Shown: positions 43,420 through 52,620, counted from the first letter of the stretch. The stretch: DNA of 52,792 nucleotides from Bacteroidales bacterium (GCA_011045955.1 DSBV01000107.1:1-52792); one strand, 5' to 3'. The notes: generated by a model from the letters alone, not told the origin. Translations and numbers: made by a program.

Positions 43420-44752
43420 AGTACTTACCAACCTTGTAGATGGCTGTAGGGAGGGCAAATACAACTACTCGGTCGTAAGGTTTAATCTCCGTATCGCCTT
43501 TGGCAATAAAGGCGTTATGACCACGCACCACACCTCCAACTATGGCATCCTTTGGGAAACCAACATCTTTGAGTTTACCTTTGGTTATTGGGGCACCCGG
43601 TTTAACAATAAATTCAAGCACTTCGGCATCGGAACCGGTAAGGCACTTGATGGCGGAAACGTCGGTGCTCATGGTGTAGCGGAATATCCGGCTTGCCGTA
43701 ATTAATTTCTTATTAATTACGGTATCAACACCAATACTTTCAGCTAGCCTTATGTAGTTGATGTTTTCAATTTCGGTAATAGTTTTTTTAACCCCCATTC
43801 GTTTGGCAATGATACACGACAGGATATTGGTTTCCGAATTACCGGTAACCGCTACAAAGGCATCCATGTACTGAAGCCCTTCCTCCATCAGCAGGTCAGT
43901 ATCGCGCCCATCGCCGTTAATTACAAGAGTATTTTTGAACTGGGCGGCCAGTTTCTCGCTCTTTTCGGGGTCAACCTCAATCAGTTTAACGTTCATGGAA
44001 CGCTCCAGCTCTGTGGCTAGATGAATGGCTATGCGGCTTCCTCCCAGAATCATAAGGTTATTAACATCAATATTCTTTTTTCCGGAATATTCCAGCATAT
44101 CTTTTATACCATTCTGGTTGGCAATAACGTAAACCAGGTCGTTTACCTTGAATTGGTCGTTACCCCGGGGTATAATGGTTATCCCCTCGCGTGATATGGC
44201 AACGGCTCTATAATCCAGATTCTGAGTGTTCTTGGTAGCCTGAAGCAGAGTATAGTCAATAATCGGGGATTCCTCCTCAAGTTTGAAAACTACGAGGGAG
44301 AGCTTTCCTCCGGAGAAATCGACAAACTCGGTAGAGCTGGTCTGCCCTAGCAGGGTAATAATTTCGCGGGCAGCAAGCCTTTCAGGATAGATGAGCGAAT
44401 CGATGCCTAGGTTAAGGAAAATCTCCTTGTTGTTGGGTTGCAGGTATTCCCATTTGTCGATACGGGCAATTACCTTTTTAGCACCAAGCTTTTTGGCAAG
44501 GGTTGCCGAGACTATATTGGTTTCCTCGGAATGAGTAACGGCAATGAACAGGTCGGCCTTTTTTATGTTAGCCTCCTTCAAAATCTTTATCGATGTTGCT
44601 GAACCCTGTATGGTGAGTACATCGGCACTGGCTGTCACGTGATTAAGCATCTCTTCATCGGGGTCAATCACTGTAACATCGTGGTATTCCTTGGCTAGCA
44701 TTTTAGCCAGATGCATTCCTACCTCGCCTGCACCAACAACAATAATGTACAT
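43412..44752 (-). CDS. trkA: Trk potassium uptake system regulatory protein TrkA
   Basis: A peripheral NAD-binding regulator of Trk/Ktr K+ uptake, 446 residues with the full double unit TrkA_N-TrkA_C-TrkA_N-TrkA_C. The glycine-rich nucleotide loops are VVGAGEVGMHLA (start) and ILGGSRIAIHLA (about residue 233). The channel subunit TrkH is not adjacent. The likely -7 box is at 44772-44765, with a leader of about eight bases. Confidence 0.93.
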   Translation of the reverse strand: MYIIVVGAGEVGMHLAKMLAKEYHDVTVIDPDEEMLNHVTASADVLTIQGSATSIKILKEANIKKADLFIAVTHSEETNIVSATLAKKLGAKKVIARIDKWEYLQPNNKEIFLNLGIDSLIYPERLAAREIITLLGQTSSTEFVDFSGGKLSLVVFKLEEESPIIDYTLLQATKNTQNLDYRAVAISREGITIIPRGNDQFKVNDLVYVIANQNGIKDMLEYSGKKNIDVNNLMILGGSRIAIHLATELERSMNVKLIEVDPEKSEKLAAQFKNTLVINGDGRDTDLLMEEGLQYMDAFVAVTGNSETNILSCIIAKRMGVKKTITEIENINYIRLAESIGVDTVINKKLITASRIFRYTMSTDVSAIKCLTGSDAEVLEFIVKPGAPITKGKLKDVGFPKDAIVGGVVRGHNAFIAKGDTEIKPYDRVVVFALPTAIYKVGKYFN

Positions 44753-44764
44753 AGGTTATGTATT

Positions 44765-44772
44765 CAAAAATA
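44765..44772 (-). promoter_or_regulatory. -7 box of trkA
   Basis: TATTTTTG on the minus strand, 12 bases before the start codon. Confidence 0.5.
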
Positions 44773-44829
44773 AATTGCAAAGTAACATCATTTTTAATCA
44801 AAATGAACTCGGGTTTAAATAATTATTAT

Positions 44830-46953
44830 CTACTGAAATGCAACGGTTTTCGGATTCGTTTCGTTGAGGTTATACTCAAAAAAGCCTGAAAGGCTTGTGT
44901 TGTAAAAAGCGATATTGCTTTTTATCAGTGTTGATGAAAGCCGATTAGCGTATGCTGATTTAATACTTGGGTCAATAATCACCTTTTGTGGGGTTATTAT
45001 GTTTAATAAACTATTCCTATAAAAGCGATTAGCAACTAGCAGGTCAACATTTAAGGGCTTTGTGCTTTTAAGGAATCTTGCGCTATCGTTATAGGCTAAA
45101 GCAATGGTTTTGTTACCAGCAATGAGTAAGGCTAACCCCGATTTTTTGATAATTTTTAGCGGGGTTGAATACTTCTGCTCTTGGTAAAAGTTTAAGTTTA
45201 TTTCATGGGTCTTTTGTAGCGCCCGATTTCTGATGTATCCATCCGTTGAAAACTTGGCATCGATTGAATCGTAAAGAACCAATAGAGCGTTTCCGTTGCT
45301 GTTTATACATATTACTGAACTTTTTGGTACCGGGAACACGATCAGTTCAGCGTGATTCTTAACGCTGACTAAATGTAATGCACTAATGGCAAGCACTCCT
45401 ATAAGCGAAATGAATGAACATTGCAAAAAGGGTCTGTATCGATTTACTAGATATACCGATAACATTAGGATTGAAAGAAAAAGCAGTATTGCTTGCCAGC
45501 TGGTAAAGTAAATTGAACCAATGCTGGAAAAGGGAATGGTGTCAATTAGCTTAAGCCCCGAATTTAGAAGCCAAGTGACAAACCCAAGAATTTTAGCAAA
45601 CAGAAAGCCCAATTGCCCTATTATCGAAAAAGCTATAGCAACTAAAGAAAGGTATAGAACTATTGTTGCCAGCGGAACTGCAATAAGATTTGTGATCAGG
45701 AAAACAACAGGGAATTGGCCAAAGTAGTAAAGCGTTAAGGGTAGGGTAAGGATTTGCGCTGCCGCCGAAACCGACAGGAGCGACCAAACATAATCGATTA
45801 GCCTACTTTGAGGGTTAAGAAGACTGTAAATGATGGGATGAAAAAAGACAATAGAAAGAACAGCGGCAAACGAGAGCTGAAAGCCCACGTTGAATAGCAT
45901 AAACGGATTGCTAATCAAAAGCATAAAAGCCGCTGCCGCCAGGGTGTTGTAGCTATTGGTTTTCAAGCCTGCTGTTTGCCCTATAGCAAAGAGTGAAAAC
46001 ATAATGGTGGCCCTGCTTACCGATGGCGATAGTCCTGTAATTAAAGCGTAACCCCATAGTATCGCAAAAGCAATACCTAATCGTATTGCCAACCAGTAAA
46101 GGCGCTTGGGTAGAAGGGTGATGATTATTACCACCATGCCAAAAACCAGCCCCACATGCAAACCCGACACGGCAAGAATATGCATAGCCCCCACCGATGA
46201 GTAAACCTTTTGGATCTCATCGTCGAGCAGCGATTTGTACCCAAGCATTAAAGCTGAAATTACTGCCAGTTCCTGGCCTTTTATCCCGTATGCTTTCAGG
46301 GTTTCAATTACATAGTTTTGTGCTTTGTATGCAAGCTTGAAGATTTTATTTGGTTTATTTCCAACTTTTTCCCAGCAACCCTGGTTAACCCTGATGTAGT
46401 AAACAATTCCTAAAAGGTACATGTACCTTTTCATATTGAACTGGTAAGGGTTAGGAGGATCTGAAAATTCCCTTAGCTTGCCCGATAGAGCTAAAATATC
46501 GCCATAGTTTAATCCCTGGCTGGCACTATCCGAAAGTAAAAAGTATAGCAACACCGGTTTTGGCGATTCAAGAATAGCATATGGTTTAATATCAATAATT
46601 TCGGCTTTAACCTTAATTGAATTGTTTCCGGTAACAGGTGGCTCAGTAAGCCTTACTAGCATGCTATAGTTTGAATTTGATTTAAGGGTTATTTCAGGTC
46701 TATTTATGGTTACCAGCAAACTTCCAAAAAGAGCGAGTAGAAGATTTAAAATCAAACCATAAATCCAACGCTTTTCCCAAGATTTGATGAAGATTCCAGC
46801 ATAAACCAAAAGCAAGAGTAAAATTAATATTACAACTATTGCCAAATTGGCATGAATTGGATTTAAGTAATACTGAGTAAGAATGCCGGCTGTTAACGGT
46901 ATGACCATTCGAACGAATGGAACCTCATGGATATTAGCAGGAACCTGAGCCAT
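44830..46953 (-). CDS. comEC: ComEC/Rec2 family DNA-uptake membrane protein
   Basis: A 707-residue inner-membrane protein. A DUF4131-like N-terminal domain (about residues 25-185) is followed by the competence channel core, with GAMHILAVSGLHVGLVFG (about residue 245), GLSPSVSRA and about ten membrane segments. The C-terminal part (about 520-707) lacks the HxHxDH metal motif of the beta-lactamase-like domain found in Bacillus ComEC. This shortened form is the usual state in the phylum, as far as I know. It suggests an ability to take up DNA, but no other com gene is here. Confidence 0.9.
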   Translation of the reverse strand: MAQVPANIHEVPFVRMVIPLTAGILTQYYLNPIHANLAIVVILILLLLLVYAGIFIKSWEKRWIYGLILNLLLALFGSLLVTINRPEITLKSNSNYSMLVRLTEPPVTGNNSIKVKAEIIDIKPYAILESPKPVLLYFLLSDSASQGLNYGDILALSGKLREFSDPPNPYQFNMKRYMYLLGIVYYIRVNQGCWEKVGNKPNKIFKLAYKAQNYVIETLKAYGIKGQELAVISALMLGYKSLLDDEIQKVYSSVGAMHILAVSGLHVGLVFGMVVIIITLLPKRLYWLAIRLGIAFAILWGYALITGLSPSVSRATIMFSLFAIGQTAGLKTNSYNTLAAAAFMLLISNPFMLFNVGFQLSFAAVLSIVFFHPIIYSLLNPQSRLIDYVWSLLSVSAAAQILTLPLTLYYFGQFPVVFLITNLIAVPLATIVLYLSLVAIAFSIIGQLGFLFAKILGFVTWLLNSGLKLIDTIPFSSIGSIYFTSWQAILLFLSILMLSVYLVNRYRPFLQCSFISLIGVLAISALHLVSVKNHAELIVFPVPKSSVICINSNGNALLVLYDSIDAKFSTDGYIRNRALQKTHEINLNFYQEQKYSTPLKIIKKSGLALLIAGNKTIALAYNDSARFLKSTKPLNVDLLVANRFYRNSLLNIITPQKVIIDPSIKSAYANRLSSTLIKSNIAFYNTSLSGFFEYNLNETNPKTVAFQ

Positions 46954-47018
46954 AATGGTTGTAACATCAATTCAAGTTACAACTTTTTAATGGAAAGGTC
47001 AATATGATTAATTGTGAA

Positions 47019-47435
47019 CTATTTGAGGTTGAGTGATTCTGCCCATTTATAGGCATCTTCCTTTGAATTGAAAAATTTTAGAGGTAATCCATAAACGTTT
47101 GCCACCTGAAGGATAAGGTTCAGGTAGTAACGCTTGAATGTATTTCCATCGAAAACAACTGCAGCCCATTTTAAGCCCTGGTTAATGGCCTGTGGTAGCA
47201 CTACCTGCTCAAATCATTTTCGGCTGTTGGGGTTTACTACACCCTGGTCTCGTATGTCGGAAAGATACCCTTTTACCTCTAAGCCGGAGTTACGCTGGAA
47301 TTCCAAAAGTGCTTCAAAAAGCGCTTTGTACTCCTCAAAGGTTTGATTCCCGTGCCATGTAACCTCGACGCATTTTTTTTCGGGGTTGTACACCCCAACC
47401 GCATAATGGCTGCTGAAAATTTCAATAAAACCCAT
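47019..47435 (-). pseudogene. STAS-like small protein interrupted by one TGA
   Basis: Two parts in one frame are separated by a TGA at 47214-47216. Read through, they make a 138-residue protein (MGFIEIFSSHYAVGVY...KKWAESLNLK type) of the SpoIIAA/STAS-like kind common in Bacteroidota. The N-part has VTWHGNQTFEEYKAL and the C-part WAAVVFDGNTFKRYYLN. The TGA replaces what is probably Trp (SRK-W-FEQ). This is the mildest lesion in the window; a sequencing error or a very recent mutation is possible. Whether the 73-codon N-part works alone is unknown. Confidence 0.75.
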
Positions 47436-47570
47436 AAAGAAGTATTGGTTTCTACTTGCAATTTAGGGTTATGCTGCAAACAAGTCAATAGGGAAGTAAC
47501 ATTCTTTAAAATTTTGTGGATAGAATAACTAAATCTAAGTACAAAAAACGTGCTTTTAAAAACAAAACGA

Positions 47571-47578
47571 TAATTTTG
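47571..47578 (+). promoter_or_regulatory. -7 box of the GroES-like gene
   Basis: TAATTTTG, 13 bases before the ATG at 47591. Confidence 0.5.
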
Positions 47579-47590
47579 CTGTGATAAACA

Positions 47591-47983
47591 ATGAATAATA
47601 TGTCACTTTCATTCGATCCCAAAGATTTTGACAGTATTATTGTAGTAGGCGATAGGGTTCTGATTAAGCCCAAAAACCCCGATGAACGCACTAAGGCTGG
47701 GCTTTTGTTACCTCCAGGAGTTCAGGAAAAGCAAAAGGCCCACAGCGGCTATGTGGTAAAGGTTGGACCCGGGTACCCAATCCCCATGTTTACTGAGGCC
47801 GATGAGCCCTGGAAAAAGACAAAGAACGATGCTAAGTACTTTCCCCTACAAGCGCAGGTGGGCGACCTGGCCGTTTACCTCCACGAAAATGCCATTGAGG
47901 TTGAGTTCAACAGCGAGAAGTATGTTGTTGTTCCTTTCTCATCAATTTTATTACTCTTCCGCGACAAAGGGCTGCTGGGATAA
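47591..47983 (+). CDS. GroES-family (Cpn10-like) protein, without groEL
   Basis: A 130-residue protein with the Cpn10 fold. Clear blocks are VVGDRVLIKPKNPDERTKAGLLLPP near residues 19-43, GYVVKVGPG, VGDLAVYLHENAIEVEF and YVVVPFSSILL. The mobile loop and a long insertion between the beta strands make it 35 residues longer than GroES. There is no groEL beside it, so this is a second, stand-alone paralogue of the kind annotated as co-chaperone GroES family in Bacteroidota. A client or partner is unknown. Confidence 0.87.
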   Translation: MNNMSLSFDPKDFDSIIVVGDRVLIKPKNPDERTKAGLLLPPGVQEKQKAHSGYVVKVGPGYPIPMFTEADEPWKKTKNDAKYFPLQAQVGDLAVYLHENAIEVEFNSEKYVVVPFSSILLLFRDKGLLG

Positions 47984-48015
47984 TCGTTTTAAATAGAAAA
48001 AACCGGTATAACTAT

Positions 48016-48045
48016 TTTGTCATGTTGCATTTTCATTTATATTTG
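48016..48045 (+). promoter_or_regulatory. ompH promoter
   Basis: TTTG at 48016-48019, 18 bases, then TATATTTG at 48038-48045. It is a strong match; the leader to 48126 is about 75 bases. Confidence 0.7.
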
Positions 48046-48125
48046 CGTGAGTATGTTTGTGGGTGCTTGATTTAACGTGCGTTTTGAATAACTTGAAATA
48101 TACTAATCAGTAATATCAATCAATT

Positions 48126-48731
48126 ATGAAGAAAGCAAACCTAATAATCAACATTCTGTTTGGCATTGCCATTGTTGTTCTGTTTTTTCTCCATTTTACC
48201 TCAGGGAGCAAAAGAGTTGATGTTAAAGGAACCGAAGGTAGTGCCGCATTAACGGAACAATTTACTGCTGCATGGGTTAACATGGATACCCTCATGAATA
48301 GCTACGATATGTACTTCGACATGAAAAAAGAACTTGAAGAAAGCGGTAGAAAGAAAGAGGCAGACCTTAACGCAAAATCGCGAAGCTTTGAGAAGGAAGC
48401 TTACGATTTTCAGGATAAGGTTCAAAAGGGATTATTAACCCGTTCCGAGGCTCAGCAGCTTCAAACTAACCTTGCGGCTAGAGAGCAGCAGCTATACCAG
48501 CTTCGCGATGAGATGCGTATGCAGCTTGCCGAAGAGGAACAGGTTAAGCTCCGGTTGATTCACAATAGTATCATTGAGTACCTTAAGGAGTACAACGCCG
48601 ATAAGGGTTACCATTTAATTCTCAGTAACACGTTTGGTGGCCAGTTATTATACGGGAATCCCGCTAACGATATCACTAAAGAGGTAATTGAGGGATTAAA
48701 CAAGAAATACGCTGAAACCAGGAAAAAGTAA
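48126..48731 (+). CDS. OmpH/Skp family periplasmic protein
   Basis: A 201-residue Skp-like chaperone homolog. An N-terminal hydrophobic anchor (about residues 6-24) is followed by a linker with AAWVNMDTLMNSYDMYFDM, the family's N-terminal pattern. A long charged coiled coil (about 65-145) and a C-terminal strand segment (GYHLILSNTFGGQLLYG) complete the fold. Skp proteins escort unfolded outer-membrane proteins. Whether the N-terminus is cleaved or stays as an anchor is unclear. A strong terminator follows. Confidence 0.88.
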   Translation: MKKANLIINILFGIAIVVLFFLHFTSGSKRVDVKGTEGSAALTEQFTAAWVNMDTLMNSYDMYFDMKKELEESGRKKEADLNAKSRSFEKEAYDFQDKVQKGLLTRSEAQQLQTNLAAREQQLYQLRDEMRMQLAEEEQVKLRLIHNSIIEYLKEYNADKGYHLILSNTFGGQLLYGNPANDITKEVIEGLNKKYAETRKK

Positions 48732-48760
48732 TACCCACCTATACTAAACCTAAACCAACC

Positions 48761-48808
48761 CGAAACCCTTTCGAATGTTTTTCATGAGAAAGGGTTTCGC
48801 TATTTTTG
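48761..48808 (+). terminator. ompH terminator fused to the next promoter
   Basis: A perfect 12-bp stem cgaaaccctttc/gaaagggtttcg (48761-48772 and 48788-48799), followed at once by ctattttt. The T-run is also part of TATTTTTG at 48801-48808, a -7 box for the glycosyltransferase. The same ten bases end one transcript and probably start the next. Confidence 0.85.
48801..48808 (+). promoter_or_regulatory. -7 box of the glycosyltransferase gene
   Basis: TATTTTTG, seven bases before the ATG at 48816, implying a leaderless or nearly leaderless message. Confidence 0.55.
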
Positions 48809-48815
48809 TAACGCT

Positions 48816-50084
48816 ATGTGGGTAAACTACTTCGCCAAAAAGAATTTTTCGCCCAAAATTGATGTTAACCCTTCGGTTAACCTTGGGCTTTGTGTGGTAA
48901 TTCCCTGTTTCAATGAACCTAACCTAATAAAATCGTTGGAATCCATTGCAAAATGCAATCTACCAGCCTGCGATGTTGAGGTAATAGTTGTAGTAAACTT
49001 CCCCGAGGGTTCAGGCCAGGAGGTATTGGAGAACTCCAACAAATCATTTAATGTGGTTCTTGAGGCAAACCATTTATGGGGTAGCGGGCGGTTGCGTTTT
49101 CATGCCGTTAAGGCATTTAATTTACCTTGCAAACAGGCTGGCGTTGGATATGCCCGACAGATTGGGATGGACGAGGCGGCTTTTAGGCTGCTTACCGTTG
49201 GTGCAAAACAGGGAATCATTGCCTGTTTTGATGCCGACTCCCAGTGCATGCCAAACTACCTTGCGGAACTTTATGAGCTGTGGATGAAACAGCCAAAGAC
49301 CCATGCATGCTCCGTCCGATATGAGCATCCCCTTACCGGCGATGAGTTTCCTGCGGAAGTTTACAATGGTATTGCTGCCTATGAGTTACATCTCCGTTAC
49401 TATAATCAGGCTTCACGTTTTATTGGCTTCCCGTTTGCCTACCATACTGTTGGTTCATCAATGGCATGCAGCGTTGAAGCATACGTAAAATTTGGCGGAA
49501 TGAACCGCCATCAGGCAGGGGAGGATTTTTACTTTCTTCAAAAGATAATCCCCCATGGATACTTTCGGGAACTTGACACCACCTGTGTTTACCCGTCGCC
49601 AAGACCATCAAACAGGGTTCCCTTTGGAACAGGCAGGGCAATGAGTAAGTTGGTTTATAGCCAAGAACCTATATCGACCTATCGCCTCGAATCGTTCCTT
49701 AACCTCGAACCGCTATTTCAGAATGTAAATAATTTTTACGAGCATTCTAATGCTCAAACAAAGAGGGTTATTGAGTCGCTTGCTCAGCCTTTAAGTGACT
49801 TTCTTTTTCAGGTTGATGCCATTAAGGCCATTGAAAATGTGAGAACCAATGTATCATCTCCTAAAACGTTTAAAAAACGATTCTTCCTTTGGTTCGATGC
49901 CTTTATGCTTTTGAAGTATATGAACTTTGCAGCGGAGAAATACTATGGTAGGCAGCCGGTTGAGGAACAGGCCATAAATCTGCTTACCTTTATGGGGAAG
50001 TACCAGACTGATAAATTAAATACAAAGGAATTGCTTTTGCTTTATAGGGAGATGGAGAGATTAGAGTGGTCAATTAAACTCTAA
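48816..50084 (+). CDS. Family 2 glycosyltransferase
   Basis: A 422-residue GT2-type enzyme. The nucleotide-sugar domain starts LCVVIPCFNEPNLIKSLESI, has CFDADSQC as the DxD-like metal motif (about residue 140) and GEDFYFLQK as the acceptor-side ED motif (about residue 230). The C-terminal 150 residues are helical and unassigned. No membrane segment is evident. The sugar and acceptor are unknown. Its last 11 bases overlap the convergent SpoIIE gene. Confidence 0.85.
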   Translation: MWVNYFAKKNFSPKIDVNPSVNLGLCVVIPCFNEPNLIKSLESIAKCNLPACDVEVIVVVNFPEGSGQEVLENSNKSFNVVLEANHLWGSGRLRFHAVKAFNLPCKQAGVGYARQIGMDEAAFRLLTVGAKQGIIACFDADSQCMPNYLAELYELWMKQPKTHACSVRYEHPLTGDEFPAEVYNGIAAYELHLRYYNQASRFIGFPFAYHTVGSSMACSVEAYVKFGGMNRHQAGEDFYFLQKIIPHGYFRELDTTCVYPSPRPSNRVPFGTGRAMSKLVYSQEPISTYRLESFLNLEPLFQNVNNFYEHSNAQTKRVIESLAQPLSDFLFQVDAIKAIENVRTNVSSPKTFKKRFFLWFDAFMLLKYMNFAAEKYYGRQPVEEQAINLLTFMGKYQTDKLNTKELLLLYREMERLEWSIKL

Positions 50085-52620
50085 ATCCGATAATCAGTAT
50101 ATCATCAACCTGATCGTTTTCCTCACCGCGCCAATCCTTATGAATCGTATACAGTATTTCCTTTTGTTTAGCCATTGGCTTTTCCCAGATGCTAAGTAAG
50201 GTTTCCTTTAAGCGTTTTAGCATGAACTTTCTTCCATTGGTACCGCCAAACTGGTCGACATATCCATCGGAGAACATGTAAAAGGCGTCACCGGGATGGT
50301 ATTCAATATCATGATTGGTGAATGAGTTGAAGTCGTTGATGTGAACAGCAACGGGCATTTTATCGGCCCTGTACTCAATAAGTTTGCCATTGCGTATTTG
50401 GTAAAGCGGATTGTAGGCTCCAGCCCACTCCAGCTTTTGGTTTTGCTTATCGATTACGCAAAGCGAGATGTCCATCCCGTCCTTTTGCTCCTCAATCTTA
50501 CCGGTTTGGCTAAGGGTTGTTTTAATGTGGTTGCGAAGGTTGTTTAGTATCTCGGCGGGTTGAAGTATGCTTTCCTTGTTTACAATCTCGTAAAGGAACG
50601 ATACACCCAGCATGCTCATGAATGCACCCGGTACGCCATGGCCGGTACAATCGGCAGCAACCAGCACAATTTTATCGTTTTTGCGGGTCATCCAGTAAAA
50701 GTCACCACTAACAATATCGCGGGGTAAGAATAGTACAAAGTGGTCGGGTAAAACATCGGAAATAAGTGCCGATGTTGGCAAAACTGCTGTTTGAATGCGG
50801 CTGGCATACTTAATACTATCGGTAATTTCCTGTTTTTGTCGGGTAATCAGCGCATTTTTTTCTTCCAAAATGATATTGGCGCGCTGCTTATCGCGGAACA
50901 TCTTGAACATCAGTAGGGCAACCATGAGTATAAGGTACGAGCCGGCAATGGCACCTATAATCATCAGTTTTTGACGCTGGATAATCGATTTTTGGAGTTC
51001 ATCCTTATTCTTCATAAGCACAAGCTGTTGCTCCTTCTTTTCGGTTTCGTACTTGGTTTGCATTTCGGCTATCACCCGCTGGCTCTTTTCGCTAAAAATT
51101 TCATCCTTTATTTTGACCGCTTGCTTAAAGTATGCGTATGTCCGAATTAAATCGCCACGATACTCATATAGCTTCGATAGGCGTTCGTAGCTGTAGCGTA
51201 AGGTTTCCTTTAGTCCAAGCCTTTCGGAAAGCCTGGAACACTCGATGAAAGCGATTTCAGCCTCATCGAATCGTCCCTGACGGAACAAGCTTTCGCCTTT
51301 TGCGTAAAGGGCTGCCGTGGTCTCGTAAAGCAGGTTGTTTTTGCGCGCCAACTGTAAAGCGCGGTTAATGTATGTGTTGGCCTTGTCCCAGTCGCGAGCC
51401 CAACTGTAAATACTACCAATATTGGTGTTTACCTTGGCAATCTCGCCCTCCTCATGCAGCTCTTCAAAGATGTTAAGGGCTTTTTCATAGTAAAACCTTG
51501 CGCTATCGAACGAGGCAAGTATTTCGGTTTGTTTAATCTTGTAAAGGGAGTCTTCCCACATTTCGCCAAAGCGGGCAACATAACGGTTAGTGGCTAAGCG
51601 CGAAAATACATTACCAATATTCTGAAGGGTTTGCCCCTCCTCCTTTTTCTTTTGGAGATTGTGGAATAGCTCCAGGGCTGTTTTATGGTAGCCCAGAGCT
51701 TTAAGGTAGTTTGCTTCGTTCTCGTCTATGGCAAGAATGCTTTGCGATAGGTTCTCGTAAATCATACCCAGCCCTGAGTTACAGGTGGCAATTCCTTCCT
51801 GGTGGTTTATTCTTTCAAAAGTACGGAGTGCCTTTTGGTACTGCTCAAGGGCAAGCTGAAAGTTACTTATGGCAATGTGAGTTCTACCAATGTTGAGGTA
51901 GGCAATGGCAAGGTATGCGGGTTGATCGCCCATTTGCTCCTTAATCTCAACCTCCCTGCTGTAGCACCATATTGCGCTATCGTACTGGGCAAGATCAAAG
52001 TAAATACGCCCAAGCCCATTGTAGGTTAGTGCAATCTCCTTCCAATCGCCCAGTTTTTCTCTTAACCCCAGGGAGCGATGAATGTAATGCAGGGCAGAAT
52101 CGTTTTGGCCTTGCTCCTGAAATATTTTGCCAAACCTGAAAAAGGCGTATGCCTGATGCCTTAGGCTATCGAGCTCCAAGGCCTGCTGGAGCAAAAGGCT
52201 TGCATACCTGTGCGATTGCTTAAAGGAGTCGATATAAAAAAATGATGTAGAAATACCCTTATAGGCTTCCAGCACTGAGTTTTTATAGCCATTCTTTTGC
52301 GCCAGTTCAAGCGCTTTGCGGTAGTACTCAATGGCCTCGTTATCGAGGTAGTTTTCCGATAGGGCAAATCCCTTGTTCAGGTAAGCCTTAGCAAGGAGTT
52401 CATCGCTTATTTTTAGTGCCGTGGATATAGCCTCATCAGCATACTTAATGGCCTCATCGGTGCCGGAAGTTACCTCGGTAAGCTTTATAAGAATTTCAAC
52501 TTTGTCCTTACCCTTTGAGGCTGAAAGAAGGTTAAGTAAGCTATCGCGCTCACTGGCATTTGCCTTAACAAATGCGACAATTAACGCTAACAGGGTGATT
52601 GCTATAACTTTTGCCCTCAT
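50074..52620 (-). CDS. TPR-repeat SpoIIE-type (PP2C) serine phosphatase
   Basis: An 848-residue signalling protein. The signal peptide (ATG at 52620, MRAKVIAITLLALIVAFVKANA) is followed by about ten tetratricopeptide repeats (residues 50-480), a coiled coil, one membrane segment (about 565-585) and a second coiled coil. A cytoplasmic SpoIIE phosphatase domain forms the C-terminus (RDIVSGDFYW, VLVAADCTGHGVPGAFMSMLG, GDAFYMFSDGYVDQFGG), with the metal-binding acids in place. Such proteins usually act on anti-anti-sigma (STAS) factors. The reading frame extends upstream to a TTG at 52671, but the ATG gives the signal peptide. Confidence 0.93.
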   Translation of the reverse strand: MRAKVIAITLLALIVAFVKANASERDSLLNLLSASKGKDKVEILIKLTEVTSGTDEAIKYADEAISTALKISDELLAKAYLNKGFALSENYLDNEAIEYYRKALELAQKNGYKNSVLEAYKGISTSFFYIDSFKQSHRYASLLLQQALELDSLRHQAYAFFRFGKIFQEQGQNDSALHYIHRSLGLREKLGDWKEIALTYNGLGRIYFDLAQYDSAIWCYSREVEIKEQMGDQPAYLAIAYLNIGRTHIAISNFQLALEQYQKALRTFERINHQEGIATCNSGLGMIYENLSQSILAIDENEANYLKALGYHKTALELFHNLQKKKEEGQTLQNIGNVFSRLATNRYVARFGEMWEDSLYKIKQTEILASFDSARFYYEKALNIFEELHEEGEIAKVNTNIGSIYSWARDWDKANTYINRALQLARKNNLLYETTAALYAKGESLFRQGRFDEAEIAFIECSRLSERLGLKETLRYSYERLSKLYEYRGDLIRTYAYFKQAVKIKDEIFSEKSQRVIAEMQTKYETEKKEQQLVLMKNKDELQKSIIQRQKLMIIGAIAGSYLILMVALLMFKMFRDKQRANIILEEKNALITRQKQEITDSIKYASRIQTAVLPTSALISDVLPDHFVLFLPRDIVSGDFYWMTRKNDKIVLVAADCTGHGVPGAFMSMLGVSFLYEIVNKESILQPAEILNNLRNHIKTTLSQTGKIEEQKDGMDISLCVIDKQNQKLEWAGAYNPLYQIRNGKLIEYRADKMPVAVHINDFNSFTNHDIEYHPGDAFYMFSDGYVDQFGGTNGRKFMLKRLKETLLSIWEKPMAKQKEILYTIHKDWRGEENDQVDDILIIGFRV

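Noticed and set aside
12637-47435. TGA recoded as an amino acid (Trp or other) explaining the interrupted genes
   Set aside because: TGA stands at sites expecting Gly, Ser and Trp in different genes, and TAA stops and frameshifts also occur. Intact genes use TGG for Trp. A changed code does not fit.
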